Positions 26,778 through 34,337 of a DNA stretch of 64,000 nt are shown in pieces. The DNA is from Rhodococcus jostii NBRC 16295 (GTDB lineage Bacteria; Actinomycetota; Actinomycetes; Mycobacteriales; Mycobacteriaceae): NCBI RefSeq assembly GCF_001894825.1, contig NZ_BCWY01000001.1, forward strand, positions 244,681 through 308,680, given 5' to 3'. Numbering within the stretch: position 1 is the first letter of the stretch; the number at the start of each line of letters is the position of its first letter. A program made the position numbers and the translations under genes. A model generated the notes under the pieces. That model was not told the DNA's origin, did not search any database, and saw nothing but the letters and a program-made list of their open reading frames with translations.

Positions 26778-26987
26778 TTACTTCCATTCCATCAGTGGAT
26801 GCGCGGCACGCTCGTTCGCCGCTGCGACGGCGTGCCAGGTGATGGGCTCGCGTTGCCCAGCGGAGGTGCCTGTGCGCCGATGGGCAGGATGAAATATCCG
26901 TGCGTATGCATCGAATTCCGGCGGCACCACCTGACCGACGAGGCCGGCACGATGGTCTATGGCGAATCGCTTCAGGCTTTCGTCCAC
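26778..26987 (-). pseudogene. Fragment of a conserved actinobacterial protein
   Basis: A 69-codon minus-strand frame containing GQVVPPEFDAYARIFHPA and PITWHAVAAANERAAHPLMEWK (partly quoted). The (L/V)VPPxFxAYARxxHPA block followed by a W-containing block is the start of a conserved actinobacterial hypothetical protein that is normally over 200 residues. The frame ends at TAA right after EWK, so only the N-terminal third is left. The 26723-27857 interval has this, the next fragment and no intact gene. Confidence 0.45.
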
Positions 26988-27095
26988 CCATGTGCCTGCC
27001 GATACGTCGCGTTGAAAGCTATCCGCAGTCCACGTGAACAGTAGAATCCCACGATCTCCGCGCCTGGTACTGGAAACAGGTTGTGGCTGCTCCGG

Positions 27096-27437
27096 TTAAG
27101 GATCCCATTCCGGGACGAGCGTCGACGGCGGCCGGACACGTGCTCGGCGCCGATCTGGTCTGCCGGTGTGCGCGGCCGCGGTGATGCCACGGTCGGCGAG
27201 ACGTGTGGTGGTCATCTGCAGGGTGTTCGGGTTGAGGTCGAGCAGCTCGACCATCGGGTTCGGGGTCGGGTAGGTGGCGCGGCGGAGGTACCAACCGGTT
27301 CCGGGGCCGATGTCGAGGTGCCGGTCACCGAGGTGGGAGTTGTAGTGCGCGAGCAGGCGTTCGCTGGGGCAGCGCCAGACGAGGGTGTTGCTCCACCTCA
27401 GCACGACGGTGTCGTATACCGACAGCAGCGCCTGACT
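27096..27437 (-). pseudogene. Fragment of a class I SAM-dependent methyltransferase
   Basis: The minus-strand frame contains RHLDIGPGTGWYL (motif I, SAM-binding) and VELLDLNPNTLQMT (motif II region). The frame begins directly after a stop at 27438 with no start codon before the conserved part (SQALLSVYDTVVLRWSN), and after AAHTG it loses similarity. Both ends are therefore missing, and it is a dead remnant. Confidence 0.6.
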
Positions 27438-27857
27438 CTATGGGGCGGCGCCGGCCTTCTCTGCCTGTGTGATCGCACTTGCAGACATGCGTGTTCCCCC
27501 TCGTTGTTCGCGTGATTGGCGTTCCCCCGCCATCCCCGATCGTAAACGGCGCCGACTTCGGGGACTCGGTCGATTCGTCTGCCGCGATGTACCGTGGCGT
27601 GTTCGGGAAGGTCACCCCTGCCTTCCCAAGTTGCTCCGGCTCGGCCGCCGCCGTGTTTCGCTATGCTGGTGTGCGTTCGGCGGAAACGCCGACAGCACGC
27701 GTGGGAGCGAGTTACTGGTTTGGTCACCGGGATACTTCTCCCGCGGTAGACCCGCCTTGCGGTCGGGTCCGAGCGTGGCAGGCCGTCAATTGGGACACTA
27801 ATGCCTGCCACGCTTCGTCATATCTGGGGCGTGTTCGACGCAGCGGGAGGAGATCTG

Positions 27858-28733
27858 GTGGCGTACAACGTGAGCCCGGATGCGCCGCCGACCCGTCTGG
27901 ATCCGGAGGCCGGCACCAGCACCACTCCGGCTTCCAAGCCCGCCGGCTATCGGCCGGCCGCCACCTACGACGACCGCGCCCAGGAGCGCGACGGTGCTCG
28001 GCAGCTGGACCGGATGGTCGAGGACGCCGAATTCACCCGGGCCCGCAAGGACCTCGAGCGCGCCTTCCCCCGCGCGACCGTCCCCGATGTGTCCGAGCGT
28101 AAACGCCGGGAGCTGCCGATCCCGGATTCGATTCGCCAGCCGCCGAGTTCACGCCAGCGCAAGGTCCGGTCGGTGAACAAGCACAAGGCGCAGTCGCAGT
28201 TGCCGAAGGTCGGCTACACCGGCGTGCAGGACCTGGTCAGCGACCCGGACCGGTGGAAGACCGTCGGCGAGGCGCTGTCCGCGGCTCGCGGTGACGCGCA
28301 GCAACTCGACGAGAAGATGCGCTCCCAGGTCCAGCGGGTGGACCGGGCGATTCAGACCGCCGAACGGTTCAACGATCGCGGCCACATCCTGTACTGCGCG
28401 GTGACCCTCCCGCACGCGGTGCCGCAGCAGGCGGTCAACCTACCCGCGACCCTGCATCCCGGATCCCGCCTGGATTTCGACCGGCACACGATGGCCACCC
28501 ACGCCGCTCACGAACTCGATGGAACGCTGGGCGATCGGGATGTGGTGTTCGAGATCGAAACCGGCCGGGGCATGTATCTGGGCCGCTCGGACACGGTCGA
28601 CGACACCGCGCACCTGCTGCCGCGAGGGATGCGGTTCGAGGTGGTCTCGGCTGGGGAGGGGCGATACCGTCGCCCTGACGGCAGTATCGGCCGGCGGATG
28701 ATCGTGCAGCTGCGGGGCATCACCGAGGAATGA
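27858..28733 (+). CDS. ADP-ribosyltransferase-like protein of mobile elements
   Basis: 291 residues from the GTG at 27858, chosen because GGGAGGAG lies seven bases upstream; a longer frame from 27801 exists. The N-terminal 140 residues are polar and Arg/Pro-rich. The C-terminal half has DVVFEIETGRGMYLGRS and HLLPRGMRFEVV, which look like the late strands of the ART (VIP2/C3-like) fold, but a clear ExE catalytic pair is not visible. Its stop overlaps the next gene (ATGA). Relatives tend to lie on actinobacterial plasmids and integrative elements; a toxin, a plasmid-transfer or a head-type function cannot be separated here. Confidence 0.6.
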   Translation: MAYNVSPDAPPTRLDPEAGTSTTPASKPAGYRPAATYDDRAQERDGARQLDRMVEDAEFTRARKDLERAFPRATVPDVSERKRRELPIPDSIRQPPSSRQRKVRSVNKHKAQSQLPKVGYTGVQDLVSDPDRWKTVGEALSAARGDAQQLDEKMRSQVQRVDRAIQTAERFNDRGHILYCAVTLPHAVPQQAVNLPATLHPGSRLDFDRHTMATHAAHELDGTLGDRDVVFEIETGRGMYLGRSDTVDDTAHLLPRGMRFEVVSAGEGRYRRPDGSIGRRMIVQLRGITEE

Positions 28734-28954
28734 GGGGAATGAGGATGGGACTGTTCACCGACGACAAGGGCCGCCCCGAGCTCGTGGTCCATCCGGACAT
28801 CAAGCTGGGACGGGCGACGTTCCGGCCGGTCGACGATGAACCCGAGCCGGAGGAGACACCGAAGCAGCGTGCCCGCCGCGAGCTGAAACTACGACTGGGC
28901 GCCGAGCTCCGCGCGAAAGAAGAAACCGGAGACACCAACCCCGAGAAGGGGTGA
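28730..28954 (+). CDS. Small acidic/basic hypothetical protein
   Basis: 74 residues; ATG at 28730 overlaps the stop of the ART-like gene, ATG at 28745 (MGLFTDDKGRPEL) is an equally good start. It contains GRATFRPVDDEPEPEE followed by a helical Arg/Lys/Glu-rich tail ending TGDTNPEKG. No domain is recognised. A decayed copy of its 3' part lies near 32262-32350. Its overlap and small size suggest it is an accessory to the ART-like protein. Confidence 0.6.
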   Translation: MRGMRMGLFTDDKGRPELVVHPDIKLGRATFRPVDDEPEPEETPKQRARRELKLRLGAELRAKEETGDTNPEKG

Positions 28955-29034
28955 CGCCTCCGGCTCATCCTGTGCATATTCAGTGATCCGACTATAGCCA
29001 CCAATTGCGATAACGCTAGAAAGGCGAGTGGTAC

Positions 29035-29406
29035 GTGTATCAACGGCCGGCGACCGAGGACGAAATCCGCGACAAGGCCCCTGGACTCACCGCCAGCAAC
29101 AGCGGCGGCGCGTTCGACGAGAACGGGAACGTGGTCGGCGGTACCACCACCTATCTGATCACTGTCACCGAGCCGCGCGATGGATGGTGCACGCGGAACG
29201 ATCTCATCGACTGGGGCTACAGCGATGCAGGTATCGACCGGTTCTTCGGACCGGAATCCGAGGGGCCGGAGGGAATTACCGGGTGGACGTGCGAACACAT
29301 CGACCACATCGAGGCAACGGTCGTCGTCCCCGCACTGCGCATGGTGGACGAGGCATTCTCCGACCCCGAGACGCCTGCTTCCATTCTCCGCGCGGCATCG
29401 ACCTGA
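29035..29406 (+). CDS. Hypothetical protein
   Basis: 123 residues; GTG with GAAAGG ten bases upstream. Sequence is acidic with Trp/Cys (DGWCTRNDLIDWGYSDAG, GWTCEHIDHIE) and no recognised domain. The first 50 bases and the leader are duplicated in decayed form at 32402-32485, where the fourth codon is a stop. It belongs to the same mobile cassette as the ART-like gene. Confidence 0.6.
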   Translation: MYQRPATEDEIRDKAPGLTASNSGGAFDENGNVVGGTTTYLITVTEPRDGWCTRNDLIDWGYSDAGIDRFFGPESEGPEGITGWTCEHIDHIEATVVVPALRMVDEAFSDPETPASILRAAST

Positions 29407-29462
29407 TTCCGCCCCTGAGCGGTCACCCCAGACCGCTTCGAGTAGCTCCCGTCACTGGCCCT

Positions 29463-29480
29463 GGGGGACATGCCATGTCC
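29463..29480 (+). repeat. 18-bp motif shared with 34283-34300, copy 1
   Basis: GGGGGACATGCCATGTCC, followed after two bases by AGGTCA. Copy 2 differs at two of 18 positions and is in the same orientation. It contains the inverted repeat GGACATG-C-CATGTCC. Confidence 0.5.
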
Positions 29481-29581
29481 GCAGGTCAGTCCCGCTAATA
29501 TTCCGGTGACGCGACTACTTCGAGCGCGGGAGGACGGTGCGGGCGGGGTCGGGGCCGTGCGCGGACAGGGTGGCAGCGACG

Positions 29582-31420
29582 ATGAAGACCCAGGACTGTG
29601 CAACCACGGGGTGCGGTCAGCCGGCCGCCTTCGTGTCCCGAAGCAAACCCGCGTGGTGCACCGACTGCATCGACGGAATCCTGCACACGGGTGGCCTCGA
29701 ACCAGCGGAGCCGTTCACCACGCCGGCCGCCTGGCGGTTGACGACGTGCCGGACCTGCGGTGTGCGCGCCCATTACCGACTCGACTACGTCGTCCGAAAG
29801 AACGCCTCGAGGACACCGACCTGCCGGGCGTGCCACTGGACGAAGCGGGCGAACAGAACCCGCTCACACCCGTGGATGGAGTTCGACCGCACAATGCTCG
29901 AACTACTGCGGCACCACTCACCGGAGCAGATCCTTCACGCACACCCGCAGCCGGAGGTGCGCGAATTCCTCGAACAGCGATGGTGGCCGCACGAACGGAT
30001 CGCCAGCCACCTCGCCGAGCACGGCTACGACCTCGTCGACCCGATCGGTGAAGTCCACGACAACAATGACCCGGTACTCGCCCGCTGCCGCAGATGCCAC
30101 CGGATCAGCGCTGCACAGATGGCCGACTTCAGCTCGGGCTGCACCTGTGCACGCAATACCCGCGCCTCCGACCCCAGCAGACCCCGACCCGGTCGGGCAT
30201 TGCTGGCGGAATCGCAATCGCCGGCACTGGATTGGTGGGACCACGACCACAACGAGGCCACCGCCTTCGACACGGTGACGGTCCTGGCCACTCGCTCCTG
30301 CCACTGGCGATGCCCGGAGTGCGGGCTGCGGTTCGAGGAGAAGGTCAACGTCATGACCAGCCGTCCGGCATGCCGGGCCTGTTCCGCCCGCCGTCGCGAG
30401 GAGTGGGAAGTCGAGAGAACGCGGTGGAAGATCACCCCGGTGGCCGCTGTTCCGGAGCTGGCAGCGGCATGGGCCGATGATGACGACCCCCGCGAGGTGA
30501 TGGTCGACGAAAGTGGGGAGCTGCGTCGGTTCCGGTGCCCGAACGGGCACCATCCCCGCATCAGAACCCTGCGTTTCCTCACCTCGGGGTGTCCGCATTG
30601 TCGTGGGTCGGCGACGTCGAAGAAGTGGCTCGCTGACCTGCTGCCCGAAATCGCCGCCCAGTGGCATCCGACCCGTAACGGCAAATACACCCCGCAGAAC
30701 GTGGTGTGGGACTCGCAGCGTGAGATGTGGTGGCGGGCGGACTGTTGCGGGCACGAGTGGCAGACGATGGTGCGGGCCCGCGACGGCGGCAGCCGGCTGC
30801 GTTGCCCGGTCTGCCGCACCATCCTCGGCTCTTTGGCCTGGCACGATCCGGGTCTGGCCGCGGAGTGGAGTCCGACCAACGCGGTCACCGCCTGGCACGT
30901 GCGCCCGCATGCGTCGCTGGCGTTCGTTCCGGAATGGGTCTGCGCCACCGACCCCGCCCACGTGTGGCGCGCACAGCTGAGCAGCCGGTCGAATGGGGCG
31001 GAGTGCCCGGACTGCCGACAAGCCGGCAAATCGCGTGTCGAACTCGAGCACTATGCGGCCGCGGTGGAGGTGTTCGGCAATGCCCGCTCCGGAATCACCA
31101 TGACCGACGACGCGTACACCACTCGCAGCTCCTGGACGACGGACATCAGCGTCGACCACGAGGGGCTGACCGTGGTGATCGAGTACGACGGCGCCTACTG
31201 GCATTCCGCGGACGCGAAGGTGCTCGTCGATCAGCGGAAGAGCCGGGATCTGCTCGCGGCCGGGTGTGTGGTGGTGCGGCTCCGGGAGGACGATTTGCCG
31301 TCGCTGGCGATCGACCATCCCCGCTACCGGGAAGTGCGGGTGCACTCGACGATGCCGCGCCCCCGCAAGGTCATCGCGGACATCCACGACTGGGTGCGAG
31401 GACTTAAGTCCCACCGATAG
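29582..31420 (+). CDS. Multi-zinc-ribbon protein (DUF4379-like) with C-terminal Vsr/PD-(D/E)XK-like nuclease domain
   Basis: 612 residues from the ATG at 29582. The first ~490 residues carry at least six CxxC pairs, in repeats of the form CPxC...W...P ending with GHEW or HVW; LAAEWSPTNAVTAWHV and IAAQWHPTRNGKYTPQNV match the DUF4379 zinc-ribbon repeat. The last ~110 residues read TTDISVDHEGLTVVIEYDGAYWH and then KSRDLLAAGCVVVRLRED (in pieces), the Vsr/DUF559-type nuclease core with Asp521, Glu534, Asp536 and a downstream Lys. Zinc ribbons probably grip nucleic acid and the nuclease cuts it. A restriction or anti-phage role is inferred from domain content and the mobile setting. Confidence 0.75.
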   Translation: MKTQDCATTGCGQPAAFVSRSKPAWCTDCIDGILHTGGLEPAEPFTTPAAWRLTTCRTCGVRAHYRLDYVVRKNASRTPTCRACHWTKRANRTRSHPWMEFDRTMLELLRHHSPEQILHAHPQPEVREFLEQRWWPHERIASHLAEHGYDLVDPIGEVHDNNDPVLARCRRCHRISAAQMADFSSGCTCARNTRASDPSRPRPGRALLAESQSPALDWWDHDHNEATAFDTVTVLATRSCHWRCPECGLRFEEKVNVMTSRPACRACSARRREEWEVERTRWKITPVAAVPELAAAWADDDDPREVMVDESGELRRFRCPNGHHPRIRTLRFLTSGCPHCRGSATSKKWLADLLPEIAAQWHPTRNGKYTPQNVVWDSQREMWWRADCCGHEWQTMVRARDGGSRLRCPVCRTILGSLAWHDPGLAAEWSPTNAVTAWHVRPHASLAFVPEWVCATDPAHVWRAQLSSRSNGAECPDCRQAGKSRVELEHYAAAVEVFGNARSGITMTDDAYTTRSSWTTDISVDHEGLTVVIEYDGAYWHSADAKVLVDQRKSRDLLAAGCVVVRLREDDLPSLAIDHPRYREVRVHSTMPRPRKVIADIHDWVRGLKSHR

Positions 31421-31523
31421 CCACGTGGACCGGCCCGCAGCGCTCAAGTCTGCCTGCGAGGGCCGGCGAACAACGCCTGACCGTTTGAGGTCGAACTACC
31501 GGATTCTTGAAACATGGCCGGCG

Positions 31524-31561
31524 CCGCCGGAGTGAACCGTGGTTGTGGTTCACCCCGGCGG
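31524..31561. terminator. Hairpin between convergent genes
   Basis: Stem CCGCCGG-A-GTGAACC pairs with GGTTCAC-C-CCGGCGG around an eight-base loop (one mismatch). It lies 104 bases after the nuclease stop and overlaps the 3' end of the minus-strand small gene, so it could stop transcription from both sides. Confidence 0.5.
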
Positions 31562-31819
31562 GAACCTGGGCGGGATTAGATCGTTTCCAGCATGTCGCCG
31601 AAGCTGATTCCATCCATCCAGCCAGTCACCGTCACGGAGCTCCTCAATGCAGCTCTGTGCCTGGCTGACCAGCCAGCGCATCGTGTCGATGACTCGAAGG
31701 ATCTGCAGCAGTAGCCAGAGCGCGCGCAGGCAACACCCTGCGAGCTTCCTGAGCTGACTGATCCAACGTCCGTACCTATCAGTTCTAGAAATAACATTAC
31801 TATCAGAAATATCGCTCAT
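31550..31819 (-). CDS. Small hypothetical protein in an AT-rich patch
   Basis: 89 residues. ATG at 31819 has a strong AAGGAG seven bases upstream, in an AT-rich stretch (31780-31870) that contrasts with the region. It starts MSDISDSNVISRTDRYGRW and has a Cys/Leu-rich amphipathic or weakly hydrophobic segment (LAGCCLRALWLLLQILRVI) that might be membrane-associated, then acidic DGDWLDGWNQL. No family recognised. It follows the next gene by 16 bases, suggesting a two-gene unit. Confidence 0.45.
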   Translation of the reverse strand: MSDISDSNVISRTDRYGRWISQLRKLAGCCLRALWLLLQILRVIDTMRWLVSQAQSCIEELRDGDWLDGWNQLRRHAGNDLIPPRFPPG

Positions 31820-31835
31820 TATGTTTCTCCTTATT

Positions 31836-32066
31836 CTATAAGCGCATTTTATTATTACCTTTCTTTCGGTCCGCGATTTCGGGCAGTCTTCGGGCCATCA
31901 GTAAAATTGGGTGAGCGGCCGAGCTGCCCGCGTCCGCGGGCGGACTTGCAGCGTAATACTTCCGTCGCTGCAGGTCAAGAAATCGTCCCACGGATTCGAC
32001 TCGCGTGTCGGTGAGGCCGAATGCAATTAGAAAAGTTTCCCGAGAGAACAAATAATTCCCCGCCAT
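31836..32066 (-). CDS. Small hypothetical protein, first of the AT-rich pair
   Basis: 76 residues from an ATG without a clear ribosome site. It contains FLIAFGLTDTRVESVGRFLDLQ and ends KKGNNKMRL. Its stop lies 16 bases before the next start. Base composition switches from AT-rich at both ends to GC-rich in the middle. It could be the rest of a longer gene cut at 32066. Unknown function. Confidence 0.35.
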   Translation of the reverse strand: MAGNYLFSRETFLIAFGLTDTRVESVGRFLDLQRRKYYAASPPADAGSSAAHPILLMARRLPEIADRKKGNNKMRL

Positions 32067-32261
32067 TAGTAGCTGCTATTTGCATTTCGGAAAGGGTTTG
32101 AGTGCAGAGTAACGGCCAGTCTCAAAGTTTCGGGATCTACCACTGCGAGTCGATCAAAAGGTGGGTTTACGACCATTTGCCGTGGCATAGGACGTGCCGC
32201 AAGGAGCCCAGTACCGCCCCGCTGATGAGCAGTCCGTGTGCGAACCTGTGGTCGAGGCCCG

Positions 32262-32485
32262 AAGCAACGCGCCCGGCGGGAGCTGAAGAAGCGGAGGCCG
32301 TGGAGCGTCTTGCGCAACAGAAAACAGGAGACACCGATCCGAACTAGGGGTGACGCCTCCGGTCAACAGATCTGCAGTGCGGCCGACCATAGCCCCCGAT
32401 TGCGATAGCGCTAGAAAGGCGAGTGGCACGTGTATCAGTGACCGGCGACCGGTCGAGATCCGCAATCAGGCCCCTTGCTCACCTA
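32262..32485 (+). pseudogene. Decayed duplicate of the 28845-29090 segment
   Basis: The stretch matches the 3' part of the small gene at 28730, its intergenic leader and the start of the gene at 29035. Landmarks are CCGAAGCAACGCGCCCGGC versus CCGAAGCAGCGTGCCCGCC, GGGGTGACGCCTCCGG in both, GCTAGAAAGGCGAGTGG in both, and CAGGCCCCT near the end. In this copy the second gene reads GTG TAT CAG TGA and is dead. The rest of the 32067-32527 gap has no gene I can support. Confidence 0.7.
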
Positions 32486-32527
32486 TTCAGTCGATCTTCT
32501 GTCGGGCGCTGACCGTAGACTCCGCCG

Positions 32528-33316
32528 GTGACCGCTGATACGACCACCAGCCTGGATGTCCTCGATGAAGCAGGACGCGCGAAAACTCAACAACTGTTGA
32601 AGACCCTCGCCGATGTCGAACGCAAACGGGAGACCGGTGGCTACAGCATCGATCCGGGCAGCGACCTCGCCCTCGACCACGAACGGATGACCGGACTTCT
32701 TGTCAGCCACAGCGTCGATCGGGCTCTTCACCACAGCTTGGACTGTCTATGGGGTCTCGACCGACTGCTCGTTGTGAACGGTCCCCAGCACTACGCGCCT
32801 TACGTGCTCATCCGGGGCGCTCTCGAGTCGGCCGCCACCGCCGTCTGGCTCCTCGACTCCGATGAACGCACTACTCGCCTGCAACGCCGCGTCGCTCTCG
32901 ACATCGACAATTCGAAGGAACGGTCGAAGGCAATCAAGGCCGCCGGACGCGCTGCTGAGGACGACGCCGAGCAGCACAAGAGCGGCTTGAGCACACTGCT
33001 TCGCGACGCCGACCTCACCCTGAGGAACTGCCAGTGGAAGGGGTACACGGCTGTCGTCCAGGAAATCGACGATGCTCCAAACACTATGGGGTCCGTCGAA
33101 CTCGCCTGGCGCGCATGCTCTGGCATGTCACACGGGAAATTCTGGTCGTTTCAGGTGTTCGCAGCCGAAACTAGCCGCCGGACGCTCGACAGCACGAGCT
33201 TTCAAGCCGATTTCTCACCCAGCTATCACGGGCTGTCGAAGGTGCTGGACGTCGCAGTTCGGACCATCCATCGGGCAGACGCTCTTTACGAGAAGCGCCG
33301 GAAGGCCGACCAGTGA
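32528..33316 (+). CDS. Helical protein of unknown function (DUF5677/AbiV-like impression), paired with DUF2971
   Basis: 262 residues, GTG start. Almost entirely helical; the block IRGALESAATAVWLLDSDERTTRLQRR resembles DUF5677-type and abortive-infection-like proteins, in which RALxExxxxxxWLL is common (quoted here in part). A late block reads ACSGMSHGKFW, with a conserved-looking His, so a HEPN-like RNase site is conceivable but the RxxxxH motif is not clear. It overlaps the DUF2971 gene by four bases, so the products are probably made in fixed ratio. A toxin-antitoxin or defence pair is the working idea. Confidence 0.55.
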   Translation: MTADTTTSLDVLDEAGRAKTQQLLKTLADVERKRETGGYSIDPGSDLALDHERMTGLLVSHSVDRALHHSLDCLWGLDRLLVVNGPQHYAPYVLIRGALESAATAVWLLDSDERTTRLQRRVALDIDNSKERSKAIKAAGRAAEDDAEQHKSGLSTLLRDADLTLRNCQWKGYTAVVQEIDDAPNTMGSVELAWRACSGMSHGKFWSFQVFAAETSRRTLDSTSFQADFSPSYHGLSKVLDVAVRTIHRADALYEKRRKADQ

Positions 33317-34188
33317 GCGACGAAACCCCAAAGACCCTTCACCATTACACCGACTCGCAAGGTCTGCTCGGCATCCTCCAGAACCGCAACTTCTGGGCGA
33401 CAGACACCCGGTACCTCAACGACACCCAGGAACTACGCCACGGGTGCGAGACCATGGTCGCGGCGCTACGGAAAGCGGCCGATCAACAGGCACCCGCCGG
33501 CGAAGATGCTGAAGCGAAAGAGGCAGCCGTTGCACGGACGACCGCGCTTCGCTTCACCGCTACGGCACTCGCACGCGGTCAGCTCTTCGACACGTCCCCG
33601 CACGGGGGCGCCTATGTGACGTGCTTTTGTGAAGGTGGGGACCAGCTCGGCCAATGGCGCGGCTACGGAGCCAATGGGGGAGGGTTCGCGATCGGATTCC
33701 GTACTGATGCCCTGGCCGAACTCGCACACGAGCTGAAACCGCAGGGAGACGACAAGGCCACTGCTCCCTTGCCCAAGCCGCAGCGGGTGCTCTACCACCC
33801 GAAGGACTTAGAACGACGATGCGCGACGGTCGTCGAGAAGATTCTGTCCTTCGGCGCCAACGCCGCCCCGTTCTCAGCTGGCGGCTTCGACGCCATTTAC
33901 ATCTGTCTTCCCGCACTCGCCTTCATGAAGCACGACGCCTTCCAACATGAGAACGAGTGGCGTGTCTTGCTTATCAACAGAACCAATCCAAACCTCAAGT
34001 TCAGGTCAGGCGCATTGGGCGTTATCCCCTATGTCGAAATCGGGTTCCCCGCCCATGCCGTCGCGGAGGTCGTCGTCGGGCCCGGGCCACACCCGGAACT
34101 CCGCAAACAAGCAGTCGAACAGCTACTCGACTCCGAGGGCTACGAGAAGGTGCCTGTGCGACTTTCCACGGTGCCCTACCGGCCCTGA
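33313..34188 (+). CDS. DUF2971 family protein
   Basis: 291 residues, GTG overlapping the previous stop. Family motifs appear in order: LHHYTDSQGLLGILQNRNFWATDTRYLND at the N-terminus (quoted in part), then CFCEGGDQLGQWRGYGANGGGFAIGF and a late HENEWR. DUF2971 proteins resemble ADP-ribosyltransferase-like folds, and their genes often lie in variable, defence-rich loci. The substrate is unknown. Together with the upstream helical protein it makes an isolated two-gene operon. Confidence 0.8.
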   Translation: MSDETPKTLHHYTDSQGLLGILQNRNFWATDTRYLNDTQELRHGCETMVAALRKAADQQAPAGEDAEAKEAAVARTTALRFTATALARGQLFDTSPHGGAYVTCFCEGGDQLGQWRGYGANGGGFAIGFRTDALAELAHELKPQGDDKATAPLPKPQRVLYHPKDLERRCATVVEKILSFGANAAPFSAGGFDAIYICLPALAFMKHDAFQHENEWRVLLINRTNPNLKFRSGALGVIPYVEIGFPAHAVAEVVVGPGPHPELRKQAVEQLLDSEGYEKVPVRLSTVPYRP

Positions 34189-34282
34189 ACCCCAAGATTT
34201 TGTCCCGAAGTCAACGGCAGCGAAACGTGGCTCCTGTTCCGCAACCCGGCGGAGACACGAATCCCGCGGCTGGCTGTGCAAT

Positions 34283-34300
34283 GGGGGACATGTCATCTCC
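34283..34300 (+). repeat. 18-bp motif shared with 29463-29480, copy 2
   Basis: GGGGGACATGTCATCTCC, again followed after two bases by AGGTCA. The two copies flank the nuclease gene, the AT-rich pair, the decayed duplicate and the DUF2971 operon as direct repeats about 4.8 kb apart. Confidence 0.5.
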
Positions 34301-34337
34301 CGAGGTCATCGCCTCAATCGCTTGTCCGGACGTCGTG

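Noticed and set aside
29918..31447. 509-codon open frame on the minus strand opposite the zinc-ribbon nuclease gene
   Set aside because: Its translation is low-complexity (His/Arg/Gly/Pro) and mirrors a GC-rich coding strand; the plus strand has clear CxxC and nuclease motifs.
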